64,000 nucleotides of DNA from Crossiella sp. S99.2. GTDB lineage: Bacteria > Actinomycetota > Actinomycetes > Mycobacteriales > Pseudonocardiaceae. The stretch is taken from the NCBI RefSeq assembly GCF_023094165.1, contig NZ_JALMDK010000005.1, positions 558,001-622,000 on the forward strand. The letters are read 5' to 3'. Below, in pieces: positions 1 through 9,811 of this stretch (positions within the stretch are counted from its first letter, which is position 1; every line of letters begins with the position of its first letter). A program made the position numbers and the translations under genes. A model generated the notes under the pieces. That model saw nothing but the letters and a program-made list of their open reading frames with translations, did no database searches and was not told the DNA's origin.

Positions 1-3000
1 GCCGCGGCGGGGGAGCAGGTCGCCTTCGTCTTCCCCGGCCAGGGCTCGCAGTGGCTCGGCATGGCCGTGGAACTCTTCGAGACCAACCAGGTCTTCGCCG
101 ACCGCCTCACCGACTGCGCCCAGGCCCTCGCCGAGTTCACCGACTGGGACCTTCTGGAAGTCTTGCGCGGCAACGGACCCGGCTTCGACCGCGTCGACGT
201 CGTGCAGCCCGCACTGTGGGCGGTCATGGTCTCGCTCGCCGCACTCTGGCGTAGCTTCGGTGTCGAGCCCTCGGTGGTCGTCGGCCACTCCCAGGGCGAG
301 ATCGCCGCTGCCGCCGTGTCCGGTGCACTGTCCCTTCAGGACGCCGCCCGGGTGGTCACGTTGCGCAGCAAGGCGATCCGGGCACTGGCGGGCAAGGGCG
401 GCATGATGTCCGTGCCGCTGCCGGTCGCCGAGGTCGAGGACCGGCTGACCCGCTGGGCTGGCCGCATCTCGGTCGCCGCGATCAACGGCACCTCCTCGGT
501 GGTCGTCGCCGGCGAACCGGACGCCCTCGACGAGCTGTTCGCCGACTGCGAGGCCGCGAACATCCGGGCCCGCAAGATCCCGGTGGACTACGCCTCGCAC
601 TCCGCGTATGTGGCGGAGATCCGGGACGAGATCCTGCGTGTGCTGGCCCCCATCCGGCCGCGCACCTCCGACATCCCGTTCCACTCCACCGTCACCGGCG
701 AACTGATCGACACCGCCGAGCTGGACGCCGAGTACTGGTACACCAACCTGCGCCAGACCGTCCGATTCGCCGAGGTCACCCGCGCCCTCGCCGAGCAGGG
801 CTACCGCTACTTCGTCGAAGCCAGCCCGCACCCGGTGCTCGTCGTCGGCCTGCAGGAAACCCTGGAGGAGACCGGCAGCAACGCCATCGCCCTCGGCTCG
901 CTGCGCCGCGAAGAAGGCGGCCTCGGCCGGTTCCTGCTCTCCCTCGGCGAGGCCGCCGTGCGCGGACTGCCGGTCGACTTCGGCCAGGTGCTTACCGGCG
1001 CCCACCGGATCGACCTGCCCACCTACGCCTTCCAGCGCGAGCGCTACTGGCTGGACACCCCGCGCACCAACGGATCCGACGCCGCCGAACTCGGCCTCAC
1101 CGCCGCCGAACACCCGCTGCTCGGCGCCGCGATCACCCGCCCCGGCAGCGAGGAACTGCTGTTCACCGGCCGGATCTCGGTGCGCACCCACCCCTGGCTG
1201 GCCGACCACGCGGTGCTCGGCTCGATCCTGTTGCCCGGCACCGCCTTCGTCGAACTCGCCCTCCATGCCGCCGCGGCCGCCGGGTGCGACCGGGTGGAGG
1301 AACTCACCCTGGCCGCACCGCTGGTGCTGCCCGAGGACGCCGCGGTCAACCTGCACCTCACCATCGGCGCACCCGAACCGACCGGTGCCCGCACCCTGAC
1401 CGTGCACTCCCAGACCGGCGCGGACGAGCCCTGGCAGCTGCACGCCACCGGCACCCTGCTGCCCGGCCTGGGCACCCCGGTCGCGGTCGGCGCCTGGCCG
1501 CCCGCAGGGGCCGAACCCGTTGCCCTGGACGGACTCTACGACCGGCTCAGCGAGGCGGGCTACGACTACGGCCCCAGCTTCCAGGGCCTGCGCACCGCCT
1601 GGACCAAGGGCGGCGAGGTCTTCGCCGAGGTCACCCTGCCCGAGGACCACCAGGACACCGGCTTCGCCCTGCACCCGGCCCTGCTGGACGCGGCCGTGCA
1701 GGCCATCGGCCTCGGCGGCTTCTTCAGCGCCGACCAGGCCCGGCTCCCGTTCGCCTGGACCGGCGTCAGCCTGCACACCACCGGCGCGACCAGTCTGCGC
1801 GTCCGACTGTCCAAGGTGGACGGTGACGGCATCGCGCTCGCGGTCACCGACCCCGGCGGCAACCCGGTCGCCACCGTCGACTCCCTGGTGCTGCGGGCAC
1901 TCTCGGCGGACGCCCTCGGCGGCGGCCACCACGACTCGCTGTTCCAGTTCGACTGGGCCACCGTGCCCGCGCCCGGCACCCCGCTCGGCCGGGCCGCGGT
2001 CATCGGCGACGCCCTCGGGGTCGCCGCCGGCCTGCGCACCGCGGGCGTCCGGGTGGACGCCTGCGCCACACTGGCAGAACTGACCGAGGTTCCCGAGCTG
2101 GTATTCCTGCCACTGCCCACAGTGGACGGACCACTGGCCAAGGCCGCGCACACCGCCACCCTTATCGCTCTTGAGGCGGTACAGGGGTGGCTCGCGGGGG
2201 AGCGGTTCGTCCACTCGCGACTGGTCCTGGTGACCCAGGGCGCGGCCGGGCAGGTCACCGATCCGGCCGGTGCCGCGGTCTGGGGCCTGGTCCGCTCGGC
2301 CCAGGCCGAGGAGCCCGGCCGGTTCCTGCTCATCGACCTCGACGACCAGGACGCCTCCGCCCGCCAGCTCGCCGCCGCCGCGCAGACCGGCGAACCGCAG
2401 CTGGCCATCCGCCAGGGCAAGCTCACCGCACCCCGCCTGGCCCGGGTGCCCAACACCGCTACCGACCGTTCGGTCGGAAGTGGATCCGCGCTGGTCACCG
2501 GCGGTACCGGCACCCTCGGCGCGCTGGTCGCCCGGCACCTGGTCACCGGCCGCGGCGTGCGCGACCTGGTGCTCACCAGCCGCCGCGGCCTGGCCGCCCC
2601 CGGCGCCACCGCACTGCGCGAGGAACTCACCGCACTCGGCGCACGGGTCCGGATCGAGGCCTGCGACGCCGCCGACCGGGACGCCCTGGCCGCACTGCTC
2701 GACACTCTTGATCAACCCCTGTCGATCGTGGTGCACGCGGCAGGGGTGCTCGACGACGGCGTGCTCGGCGCGCTCACCCCGGATCGGCTGGCCAAGGTGT
2801 TGCGGCCCAAGGTGGACGCCGCGGTCAACCTGCACGAACTGACCGGCGACGTGACCGAGTTCATCCTGTTCTCCAGTGCCGCCAGCACCTTCGGCGGCGC
2901 GGGCCAGGGCAACTACGCCGCCGCCAACGCCTTCCTGGACGGACTCGCCGCCTACCGCCGTGAGCTGGGCAAACCCGCTGTGTCCCTGGCCTGGGGCCTG

Positions 3001-3795
3001 TGGGCGCAGGCCAGCGGCATGACCGGCCACCTGGACGAGGCCGAACTGGGGCGGCTGGCCAGGGCCGGTATGGCACCCCTGTCTTCAGAACAGGGGTTGG
3101 CACTGCTGGACGTGGCCAGCACAGTGGAATCGGCGGTGCTGGTGCCCATCAGGTTGGACACCACGGCGCTGCGGGCACAGGCCGAGGTGCCCGCCCTGCT
3201 GCGTGGGCTCGTCCGCAAGCCCGGTCGTCGAACGGCGACCGGTGCGGCCCCGGACGCCACGGCGCTCACGCAGCGACTGCACGGCCGCACCGGCGCCCAG
3301 CGGCGCGAGGTGCTGCTGGACCTGGTCCGCGGGCAGGTTGCCGCGGTGCTGGGGCACTCCTCGCCGGAAGCGGTGGAGGAGAGCAAGGGCTTCCTGGAAC
3401 TCGGGTTCGACTCGCTCACCGCGGTCGAGCTGCGGAACCGGCTGAACGCGGCCACCGGCCTGCGCTTGGCCGCGACGCTGGTCTTCGACCACCCGACTCC
3501 GGAAGCGCTGGCCGCGCACCTGGACGACACCGTGCCCCAGGACACGGCCCCGGCGGGTGGCAGCCCGCTGCTGGCCGAACTGGACCGGCTGGAGGCCAGC
3601 CTGTCGGTGATCGTGCCCGACGACCTGTCCGGGATCGCCCCGGACGAGGAGTCCCGCGCACGCATCACCCTCCGGCTGAAGTCCCTGCTGGACCGGTGGA
3701 CCGAGGCCAACGGCGCGACCGCGGCCGAAGACCTGGAAACGGCGACCGACGACGACCTGTTCGACCTCATTGGCAAGGAGTTCGGGATCTCCTAG
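1..3795 (+). CDS. Modular type I polyketide synthase, 3' part (AT-DH-KR-ACP-docking)
   Basis: The reading frame is open from the first base, so the N-terminal part (at least a KS) lies upstream; 1264 residues are visible. Domains in order: AT from residue 9 (FVFPGQGSQW), active site GHSQGE around Ser97, and YASH at 197-200, the signature of methylmalonyl-CoA-specific ATs. DH follows with HAVLGSILLPG (His403) and a LLDAAVQA motif (Asp563). KR has the GGTGTLG nucleotide loop near 834, an LDD motif at 917-919 (B-type stereochemistry) and Tyr972. ACP carries the phosphopantetheine serine in LGFDSLT (Ser1138), followed by a helical, acidic C-terminal docking segment. There is no ER. All seen catalytic residues are intact, so the module should add a methyl-branched trans alkene unit. 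The next PKS gene starts 30 bp downstream with a coiled-coil docking head, so the two form consecutive modules. Confidence 0.96.
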   Translation, partial: AAAGEQVAFVFPGQGSQWLGMAVELFETNQVFADRLTDCAQALAEFTDWDLLEVLRGNGPGFDRVDVVQPALWAVMVSLAALWRSFGVEPSVVVGHSQGEIAAAAVSGALSLQDAARVVTLRSKAIRALAGKGGMMSVPLPVAEVEDRLTRWAGRISVAAINGTSSVVVAGEPDALDELFADCEAANIRARKIPVDYASHSAYVAEIRDEILRVLAPIRPRTSDIPFHSTVTGELIDTAELDAEYWYTNLRQTVRFAEVTRALAEQGYRYFVEASPHPVLVVGLQETLEETGSNAIALGSLRREEGGLGRFLLSLGEAAVRGLPVDFGQVLTGAHRIDLPTYAFQRERYWLDTPRTNGSDAAELGLTAAEHPLLGAAITRPGSEELLFTGRISVRTHPWLADHAVLGSILLPGTAFVELALHAAAAAGCDRVEELTLAAPLVLPEDAAVNLHLTIGAPEPTGARTLTVHSQTGADEPWQLHATGTLLPGLGTPVAVGAWPPAGAEPVALDGLYDRLSEAGYDYGPSFQGLRTAWTKGGEVFAEVTLPEDHQDTGFALHPALLDAAVQAIGLGGFFSADQARLPFAWTGVSLHTTGATSLRVRLSKVDGDGIALAVTDPGGNPVATVDSLVLRALSADALGGGHHDSLFQFDWATVPAPGTPLGRAAVIGDALGVAAGLRTAGVRVDACATLAELTEVPELVFLPLPTVDGPLAKAAHTATLIALEAVQGWLAGERFVHSRLVLVTQGAAGQVTDPAGAAVWGLVRSAQAEEPGRFLLIDLDDQDASARQLAAAAQTGEPQLAIRQGKLTAPRLARVPNTATDRSVGSGSALVTGGTGTLGALVARHLVTGRGVRDLVLTSRRGLAAPGATALREELTALGARVRIEACDAADRDALAALLDTLDQPLSIVVHAAGVLDDGVLGALTPDRLAKVLRPKVDAAVNLHELTGDVTEFILFSSAASTFGGAGQGNYAAANAFLDGLAAYRRELGKPAVSLAWGLWAQASGMTGHLDEAELGRLARAGMAPLSSEQGLALLDVASTVESAVLVPIRLDTTALRAQAEVPALLRGLVRKPGRRTATGAAPDATALTQRLHGRTGAQRREVLLDLVRGQVAAVLGHSSPEAVEESKGFLELGFDSLTAVELRNRLNAATGLRLAATLVFDHPTPEALAAHLDDTVPQDTAPAGGSPLLAELDRLEASLSVIVPDDLSGIAPDEESRARITLRLKSLLDRWTEANGATAAEDLETATDDDLFDLIGKEFGIS

Positions 3796-3825
3796 GGGAT
3801 TCCAACTGGGGAGAAGGGAACCACA

Positions 3826-6800
3826 GTGTCCAATGAGGACAAGCTCAGGCACTTCCTCAAGCAGGTGACCGCGGACCTGCGGCAGACCCGGCAGGAACTG
3901 GCCGAGGTCCGCGAGGCCGAGCGGGAGCCGATCGCCATCATCGGCATGAGCTGCCGCTACCCCGGTGGCATCGGCTCGCCTGAGCAACTGTGGGACCTGC
4001 TGGCCGCGGGCGGGGACGCTGTCACCGGGTTCCCGGCCGACCGCGGCTGGCCCGACCTGCTCGACGACGACCCGTCCGCCACCGGCCGCACCTACACCGG
4101 CCACGGCGCGTTCCTGGACGGCGTCGCCGAGTTCGACCCGGCCTTCTTCGGCATCTCCCCGCGCGAAGCCCTGGCCATGGACCCCCAGCAACGCCTGCTG
4201 CTGGAAACCTCCTGGGAAGCCTTTGAACGGGCCGGCATCGACCCGACCACGTTGCGCGGCAGCAAAACCGGCGTGTTCGCCGGCGTGATCTACAACGACT
4301 ACGCCGCCCGCCTGCACGAGGTCCCCGAGGGCGTCGAGGGCTACCTCGGCACCGGCAACTCCGGCAGCGTCGCCTCCGGCCGCATCGCCTACACCCTCGG
4401 CCTGGAGGGCCCCGCCCTCACCATCGACACCGCGTGTTCGTCCTCGCTGGTCGCGCTACACCTTGCGGCGCAAGCACTCCGCAAGGGCGAATGCACCCTG
4501 GCCCTGGCCGGCGGCGTCACCACCATGGCCACTCCGCAGATCTTCGTCGAGTTCAGCCGCCAGCGCGGCCTGGCCACCGACGGCCGCTGCAAAGCCTTCG
4601 CCGACGCCGCCGACGGCACCGGCTGGGGCGAAGGCGCCGGCCTGCTCCTGGTGGAGAAACTCTCCGACGCCCAACGCAACGGCCACCCGATCCTGGCCGT
4701 GCTCAAGGGCAGCGCGGTCAACCAGGACGGCGCCTCCAGCGGCCTCACCGCGCCGAACGGCCCGTCCCAGCAACGCGTGATCCGCGCCGCCCTGGCCGAC
4801 GCCCGCCTCACCCCGGCCCAGGTCGACGTGGTGGAAGCGCACGGCACCGGCACCCGCCTCGGCGACCCGATCGAAGCCCAGGCGGTACTCGCCGCCTACG
4901 GCCAGGACCGGGAAACCCCGCTGTGGCTGGGCTCGGTGAAGTCGAACATCGGCCACACCCAGGCTGCCGCCGGTGTCGCTGGCGTGATCAAGATGGTCCT
5001 GGCCATGCGGCACGGGGTGCTGCCCAAGACGCTGCACGTGGACGAGCCGTCGCGGCAGGTCGACTGGTCGGTGGGCGCGGTCTCGCTACTGACCGAGAAC
5101 CAGGAGTGGCCGGCGGAGGTGCGGCGGGCCGGGGTGTCCAGCTTCGGGGTGAGCGGCACCAACGCGCACGTGATCCTGGAACAGGCCCCGGCACCCGCGG
5201 AACCCGAGCCGACCGCCGCTGACCCGGCCGCCGCCGCGACCGCCGCCGCGCCCGGAACCCCCGCCGTCCTCCCGTACCTTCTCTCCGGCAAAACCGCCGC
5301 CGCTCTCCGCGCCCAGGCCACCCGCCTCCGCGACCACCTCGCCACCCACGCCCCCGCCCCGCTCGACCTCGCGCACACCCTCACCACCCGCGCCGCCTTC
5401 GAGCACCGCGCCGTCCTGCTCGGCGACCGCGACCCCGCCGCCGCCCTGCACGCCCTCGCCACCGACGAGATCACCCCCACCGTGATCCGCGGCAGCACCA
5501 CCCGCCCCGGCAAGGTCGTCTTCGTCTTCCCCGGCCAGGGCTCCCAATGGCGGGGCATGGCCGTCGAACTCCTCGACTCCGCCCCGGTTTTCGCCGCCCG
5601 CATCACCGAATGCGCCGACGCGCTCGCCGAGTTCACCGACTGGAACCTCCTCGACGTCCTGCGCGACAACGACTACGACCAGGTCGACATCGTGCAGCCC
5701 GCGCTCTGGGCGGTGATGGTCTCCCTCGCCGCGCTCTGGCAGTCACACGGCGTCGAACCCGCCGCGGTCGTCGGCCACTCCCAGGGCGAGATCGCCGCCG
5801 CCGCCGTCTCCGGCGCCCTCTCCCTGCGCGATGCCGCCAAGGTGGTCGCGTTGCGCAGCAAGGCAATCCGGGCCCTCGCGGGCAAGGGCGGGATGATGTC
5901 CGTGCCGCTGCCGGTCGCCGAGGTCGAAGAACGCCTGACCCGCTGGGACGGCCGGATCTCGGTCGCCGCGGTCAACGGCGCCTCCTCGGTCGTGGTCGCC
6001 GGGGACCCGGACGCCCTGGACGAACTCTTTGCCGACTGCGCGGACACCGACGTCAAGGCCCGCCGCATCCCGGTGGACTACGCCTCGCACTCCGCGCACG
6101 TCGAAGAGATCCGCGCGGAACTCCTGACTGTCCTCAGTGGACTGTCTCCACGGCCGTCCCGGATCCCGTTCCACTCCACCGTCACCGCCGGACTGATCGA
6201 CACCACCGCCCTGGACGCCGAGTACTGGTACACCAACCTGCGCCAGACCGTCCGGTTCGAGGAGACCGTGCGCGGGCTGCTCGCCACCGGGCACCGCGGC
6301 TTCGTCGAGGCCAGCCCGCACCCGGTGCTCGTGGTCGGTATCCAGGAAACCGCCGACCGCGCGGAAACCCCGACGGTCACCGTCGGTTCGCTGCGTCGCG
6401 ATGAGGGCGGGCCGCAGCGGATGCTGACCTCGCTCGCCGAAGCCTGGACCCGCGGCCTGCCGGTCGACTTCGGGCCCGCGGTCACCGGCGGCCGGCGGGT
6501 CGACCTGCCCACGTATGCCTTCCAGCACCAGCGTTACTGGCTCGAACCCGCCACCGGCATCACCGCCGACGAGCAGTTCTGGACCGCGGTGGACAACCAG
6601 GACCTCACCGCCCTGGCCGACCTGCTGCCCGGCCTGGCCGCGCAACGCCGCGCCAAGCCCGAACCCGCGCCGCAGCCGGCCCCCGAACCCGGCTTCGCCG
6701 AACGGCTCGCCGCACTCGACCCGGCCGAGGCCCAGCGCCGCCTGCTCGACCTGGTCCGCGGCCACGCCGCCGCCGTGCTCGGCCACGCCACCGCCGAGGA

Positions 6801-7833
6801 CGTCGACACCGACCGCGCCTTCCTGGAATCCGGCTTCGACTCGCTCACCGCCGTCGAACTGCGCAACCGCCTGGCCGGGGCCACCGGCGTCCAGCTCGCC
6901 CCCGGCCTGCTGCTCCAACACCCCACCCCGGCCGAACTCGCCGCCCACCTGCGCGAGCGCCTCGGCGCCACCGAAGCCCCGGCGGACAAGCCCAGCACCC
7001 TGGCGAACCTGTACCAGGAGTCCGTCCTAAGTGGACGGATCACCCAGTTCATGGACCTGCTGGCCGACACCGCCGGATTCCGGCCGAGCTTCGACGAGAC
7101 CAGCGACCGCACCGACCTGACCCGTCCCATCCGGCTCTCCGCCGAGGGCGAGGGACCGGTGCTCATCGGGTGCAGCGGCACCGCGGCCATCTCCGGACCG
7201 CACGAGTTCGCCCGCCTGGCCACCGCCCTGCGCGGCCAGCACCCGATGGCCGCGCTGCCACTGCCCGGCTACCTCGACGGCGAACCACTGCCGAGCACGC
7301 TGACCGCCGCCCTCCGGCTCCAGGCCGACGCAGTGCTGACCCAGGCACACGGCCGCCCGTTCGTCCTCATCGGACACTCCGCGGGCGCCATCCTGGCCCA
7401 CCAGCTCGCCGCGCACCTGACCGAACGCGGGCACCCGCCCGCCGGACTGGTGCTGCTCGACATCTACGAACCCGACCACAACGGCCCGATCGGCCAGTGG
7501 CAGCGCGAGCTGACCGAATGGATGCTCGGCAACCAGGGCGACTACGTGCCCGCCGACGACACCCGGCTCACCGCCATGGGCGCCTACTACCGCCACCTCG
7601 CCGGGTGGCAGCCGACCGAGATCGCCGTGCCCACCCTGCTGGTGCGCGCCGGCGAGCCAATGGGGGAGTGGACCGGTGACGGCGACTGGCGTTCGCACTG
7701 GCCGTTCCCGCACACCGCGGCCGATGTGCCCGGCAACCACTTCACCATGACCCAGCACCACGCCCAGGCCACTGCCCAGTCCATTGTGGACTGGCTCGCC
7801 GAATCCGTCACCGTCGCCGGACAAGCGAAGTAG
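3826..7833 (+). CDS. Terminal type I polyketide synthase module (docking-KS-AT-ACP-TE)
   Basis: 1335 residues. It starts with a coiled-coil docking helix (1-32). KS has TACSSS (Cys204), EAHGTGT and NIGHTQAAAG, all typical of an active condensing domain. AT has GHSQGE (Ser652) and YASH (752-755), so methylmalonyl-CoA is expected. ACP serine is Ser1006 in SGFDSLT. The C-terminal thioesterase has GHSAG (Ser1185), Asp1212 and His1305 as a plausible triad. No KR, DH or ER is present; a short FWTAVDNQDLTALADLL stretch after the AT resembles the AT-KR linker of reducing modules and may be a remnant. The architecture equals that of PikAIV, which leaves the last beta-carbon as a ketone and releases the chain as a macrolactone. 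The ATG at 3826 follows GGGAGAAGGG at a good distance. Confidence 0.96.
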   Translation: MSNEDKLRHFLKQVTADLRQTRQELAEVREAEREPIAIIGMSCRYPGGIGSPEQLWDLLAAGGDAVTGFPADRGWPDLLDDDPSATGRTYTGHGAFLDGVAEFDPAFFGISPREALAMDPQQRLLLETSWEAFERAGIDPTTLRGSKTGVFAGVIYNDYAARLHEVPEGVEGYLGTGNSGSVASGRIAYTLGLEGPALTIDTACSSSLVALHLAAQALRKGECTLALAGGVTTMATPQIFVEFSRQRGLATDGRCKAFADAADGTGWGEGAGLLLVEKLSDAQRNGHPILAVLKGSAVNQDGASSGLTAPNGPSQQRVIRAALADARLTPAQVDVVEAHGTGTRLGDPIEAQAVLAAYGQDRETPLWLGSVKSNIGHTQAAAGVAGVIKMVLAMRHGVLPKTLHVDEPSRQVDWSVGAVSLLTENQEWPAEVRRAGVSSFGVSGTNAHVILEQAPAPAEPEPTAADPAAAATAAAPGTPAVLPYLLSGKTAAALRAQATRLRDHLATHAPAPLDLAHTLTTRAAFEHRAVLLGDRDPAAALHALATDEITPTVIRGSTTRPGKVVFVFPGQGSQWRGMAVELLDSAPVFAARITECADALAEFTDWNLLDVLRDNDYDQVDIVQPALWAVMVSLAALWQSHGVEPAAVVGHSQGEIAAAAVSGALSLRDAAKVVALRSKAIRALAGKGGMMSVPLPVAEVEERLTRWDGRISVAAVNGASSVVVAGDPDALDELFADCADTDVKARRIPVDYASHSAHVEEIRAELLTVLSGLSPRPSRIPFHSTVTAGLIDTTALDAEYWYTNLRQTVRFEETVRGLLATGHRGFVEASPHPVLVVGIQETADRAETPTVTVGSLRRDEGGPQRMLTSLAEAWTRGLPVDFGPAVTGGRRVDLPTYAFQHQRYWLEPATGITADEQFWTAVDNQDLTALADLLPGLAAQRRAKPEPAPQPAPEPGFAERLAALDPAEAQRRLLDLVRGHAAAVLGHATAEDVDTDRAFLESGFDSLTAVELRNRLAGATGVQLAPGLLLQHPTPAELAAHLRERLGATEAPADKPSTLANLYQESVLSGRITQFMDLLADTAGFRPSFDETSDRTDLTRPIRLSAEGEGPVLIGCSGTAAISGPHEFARLATALRGQHPMAALPLPGYLDGEPLPSTLTAALRLQADAVLTQAHGRPFVLIGHSAGAILAHQLAAHLTERGHPPAGLVLLDIYEPDHNGPIGQWQRELTEWMLGNQGDYVPADDTRLTAMGAYYRHLAGWQPTEIAVPTLLVRAGEPMGEWTGDGDWRSHWPFPHTAADVPGNHFTMTQHHAQATAQSIVDWLAESVTVAGQAK

Positions 7834-7847
7834 GAACAGGAACCACG

Positions 7848-8618
7848 ATGACAGCAGACACCGGCGACAACGGCCTCTGGCTGCGCCGATTCCACCCCGT
7901 CGAGGACAGCAAGGTCCGGCTGGCCTGCTTCCCGCACGCCGGTGGCGCCGCGAGCTTCTTCTACCCGTTCTCCGCCGCGCTCACCCCCTCCATCGAGGTG
8001 CTGGCCGTGCAGTACCCGGGACGGCAGGACCGGCGCGCCGACCCGCGGATCGAGAACGTGCAGGAGTTCGCCAGGGAGATCGTCAAACCCCTGCTCGCCT
8101 GGACCGACAAGCCACTGGCGCTGTTCGGGCACAGCATGGGCGCGAGCATCGCCTTCGAGGTCGCCACCCTGCTGGAGCAGGAGTTCGACTTCCGGCCCGC
8201 CGCGCTGTTCGCCTCCGGCCGCCGCGCCCCGTCCCGGCACCGGGACGAACGCGTGCACCAGCAGAGCGACGACGGCATCGTGGCCGAGCTGCAACGCCTC
8301 TCCGGCACCGACTCCGCGCTGCTCGGCGACGAGGAACTGCTGCGCATGGTGCTGCCCGCGATCCGCAGCGATTACAAGGCAGCCGAGACCTACCGGTGGC
8401 AGGGCGGGGTTCCGCTGTCCTGCCCGATCACCGCGATCGTCGGCGAAAGCGACCCGAGGGTCACCTTCGACGAGGCCACCACCTGGGGTGAGCACACCCG
8501 CGAGGACTTCGCGCTGCGCACCCTGCCCGGCGGCCACTTCTACCTCAACCACCACCAGTCGGACGTCGTCAACGAGATCTCCGACCAGCTCATCTCCTTC
8601 TGCGCCAAGGAGGCGTGA
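7848..8618 (+). CDS. Type II (editing) thioesterase
   Basis: 256 residues, the usual size for stand-alone alpha/beta-hydrolase thioesterases of PKS and NRPS clusters (PikAV, TylO, GrsT family). It has the N-terminal CFPHAGG oxyanion motif, the nucleophile in GHSMG (Ser96), the YPGRQDR signature and a C-terminal GGHFYL histidine. The family hydrolyses aberrant acyl groups from carrier proteins. It starts 14 bp after the terminal PKS and its stop overlaps the ATG of the next gene (TGATG), so it is cotranscribed and probably translationally coupled. The position directly behind the TE-bearing module matches pikAV. Confidence 0.93.
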   Translation: MTADTGDNGLWLRRFHPVEDSKVRLACFPHAGGAASFFYPFSAALTPSIEVLAVQYPGRQDRRADPRIENVQEFAREIVKPLLAWTDKPLALFGHSMGASIAFEVATLLEQEFDFRPAALFASGRRAPSRHRDERVHQQSDDGIVAELQRLSGTDSALLGDEELLRMVLPAIRSDYKAAETYRWQGGVPLSCPITAIVGESDPRVTFDEATTWGEHTREDFALRTLPGGHFYLNHHQSDVVNEISDQLISFCAKEA

Positions 8619-9796
8619 TGTCCGACCGCACGCCGAGCCAACTGGGCCTGCACCTGCAGATGACCCGGGGGCTCCAGTGGCACTTCGGCACCACCGGCGA
8701 CCCGTACGCGCTCATCCTGCGCGCCCAGGCCGACGACCCGACCCCCTTCCACGCCATGGTCCGCGACCGTGGCGTGCTGCACCAGAGCCTGCTCGGCGCG
8801 TACGTCACCGCCGACCACGATCTGGGCCGCACCATCCTCACCGACCCGCGACTGGGCCTGCGCAAGGCAGACGGCGAACCGCCCGCGCCTCAGGTGCTGT
8901 CCCTGGACGAGACCTTCCTCGGCCTGGGCGCCGCCGAACACGCCCGGATCACCGAGCGGGCCGCGAACCTGCTCAGCGAACAGGCCGTGCACATCCACGA
9001 ACCACACGTCCGCCGCCTGGCCGAGGCGAGGATCTCCGGCCACAGTGGACAGTTCGACCTGGTCACCGACTTCGCCGCGCCACTGGCCGTGGACCTCACC
9101 GCCGACCTGCTCGGCATCCCCGAACCGGACCGCGCGCACTTCGCGAGCCTCTGCGCCGACCTGCGGCCCACCCTGGACTCGCTGGTCTGCCCGCAGCCGC
9201 TCGGCCCGACCAGGGCCCTGCTGGCCGCGCTGGCCAACGTGACGAAGCTGTTGTCCGACATGGGTTGCACCGTGCCCGAGGCCCGGCACGCCGCGGTGAT
9301 CACCGCCACCGCCGGGGTCGAGATCGGCACCACCCTGGTGGTCAACGCGGTCGCCGCGCTGCTGGCCCGCCCCGAACAGTGGGCGAAACTGGCCGGCGAC
9401 CCCGGCCTGGCCGCCGACGCCATCGCGGAAACCCTGCGCTACGACGCCCCGGTCCAGCTGCACACCCGGGTCGCCTTGCACGACATGGAGTTCGCGGGCA
9501 TCGAGATCCCCAAGGACAGCCAGCTCGTGGTCCTCTCCGGTGCGGCAGGCCGGGATCCGGCACTGTACGCCGACGCCGACGAGTTCGAGCTGACCCGCAA
9601 CCCCGGTCCCACCCCACTGGCCTTCACCGGCGGATTCCACAGTGGACTCCTGGCCCCGCTGCTGCGCGTGCACGCCGAAACCGCCCTGCGCGTCCTCGCC
9701 GAAAACGCCCCCCGGCTCCGCCAGACCGGCAAACTCCTGCGCCGCCGCCGCTCCCCAGTCCTCCGCGGCCCCCTGCACCTCCCCGTCACCACCTAA
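8618..9796 (+). CDS. Cytochrome P450-like glycosyltransferase auxiliary protein lacking the haem cysteine (DesVIII/EryCII/TylM3 family)
   Basis: 392 residues with P450 fold landmarks: an I-helix-like ATAGVEIGTT stretch and an ExxR motif (ETLRYD). The haem-ligand loop reads FTGGFHSGLLAPLLR, where active enzymes have FGxGxHxCxG; the cysteine is replaced (Ser/Gly at that place), so it should not bind haem through thiolate or hydroxylate. This loss is the hallmark of DesVIII, EryCII and TylM3, which act as activating partners of the neighbouring amino-sugar glycosyltransferase. The next gene is exactly such a glycosyltransferase. ATG at 8618 overlaps the previous stop and follows AAGGAGG; a GTG three bases earlier is an alternative start. 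Confidence 0.92.
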   Translation: MSDRTPSQLGLHLQMTRGLQWHFGTTGDPYALILRAQADDPTPFHAMVRDRGVLHQSLLGAYVTADHDLGRTILTDPRLGLRKADGEPPAPQVLSLDETFLGLGAAEHARITERAANLLSEQAVHIHEPHVRRLAEARISGHSGQFDLVTDFAAPLAVDLTADLLGIPEPDRAHFASLCADLRPTLDSLVCPQPLGPTRALLAALANVTKLLSDMGCTVPEARHAAVITATAGVEIGTTLVVNAVAALLARPEQWAKLAGDPGLAADAIAETLRYDAPVQLHTRVALHDMEFAGIEIPKDSQLVVLSGAAGRDPALYADADEFELTRNPGPTPLAFTGGFHSGLLAPLLRVHAETALRVLAENAPRLRQTGKLLRRRRSPVLRGPLHLPVTT

Positions 9797-9811
9797 GCCA
9801 CCCCCCACCCG

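Noticed and set aside
3790..3810. PAS-LuxR (PimM-type) operator at CTAGGGGATTCC
   Set aside because: It contains the stop codon and lies in a 30-bp gap between coupled PKS genes; only half of the known palindrome is matched.
8618..9796. Functional cytochrome P450 hydroxylase
   Set aside because: The haem-ligand cysteine is missing from the FTGGFHSGLLAP loop, so a catalytic P450 role is unlikely.
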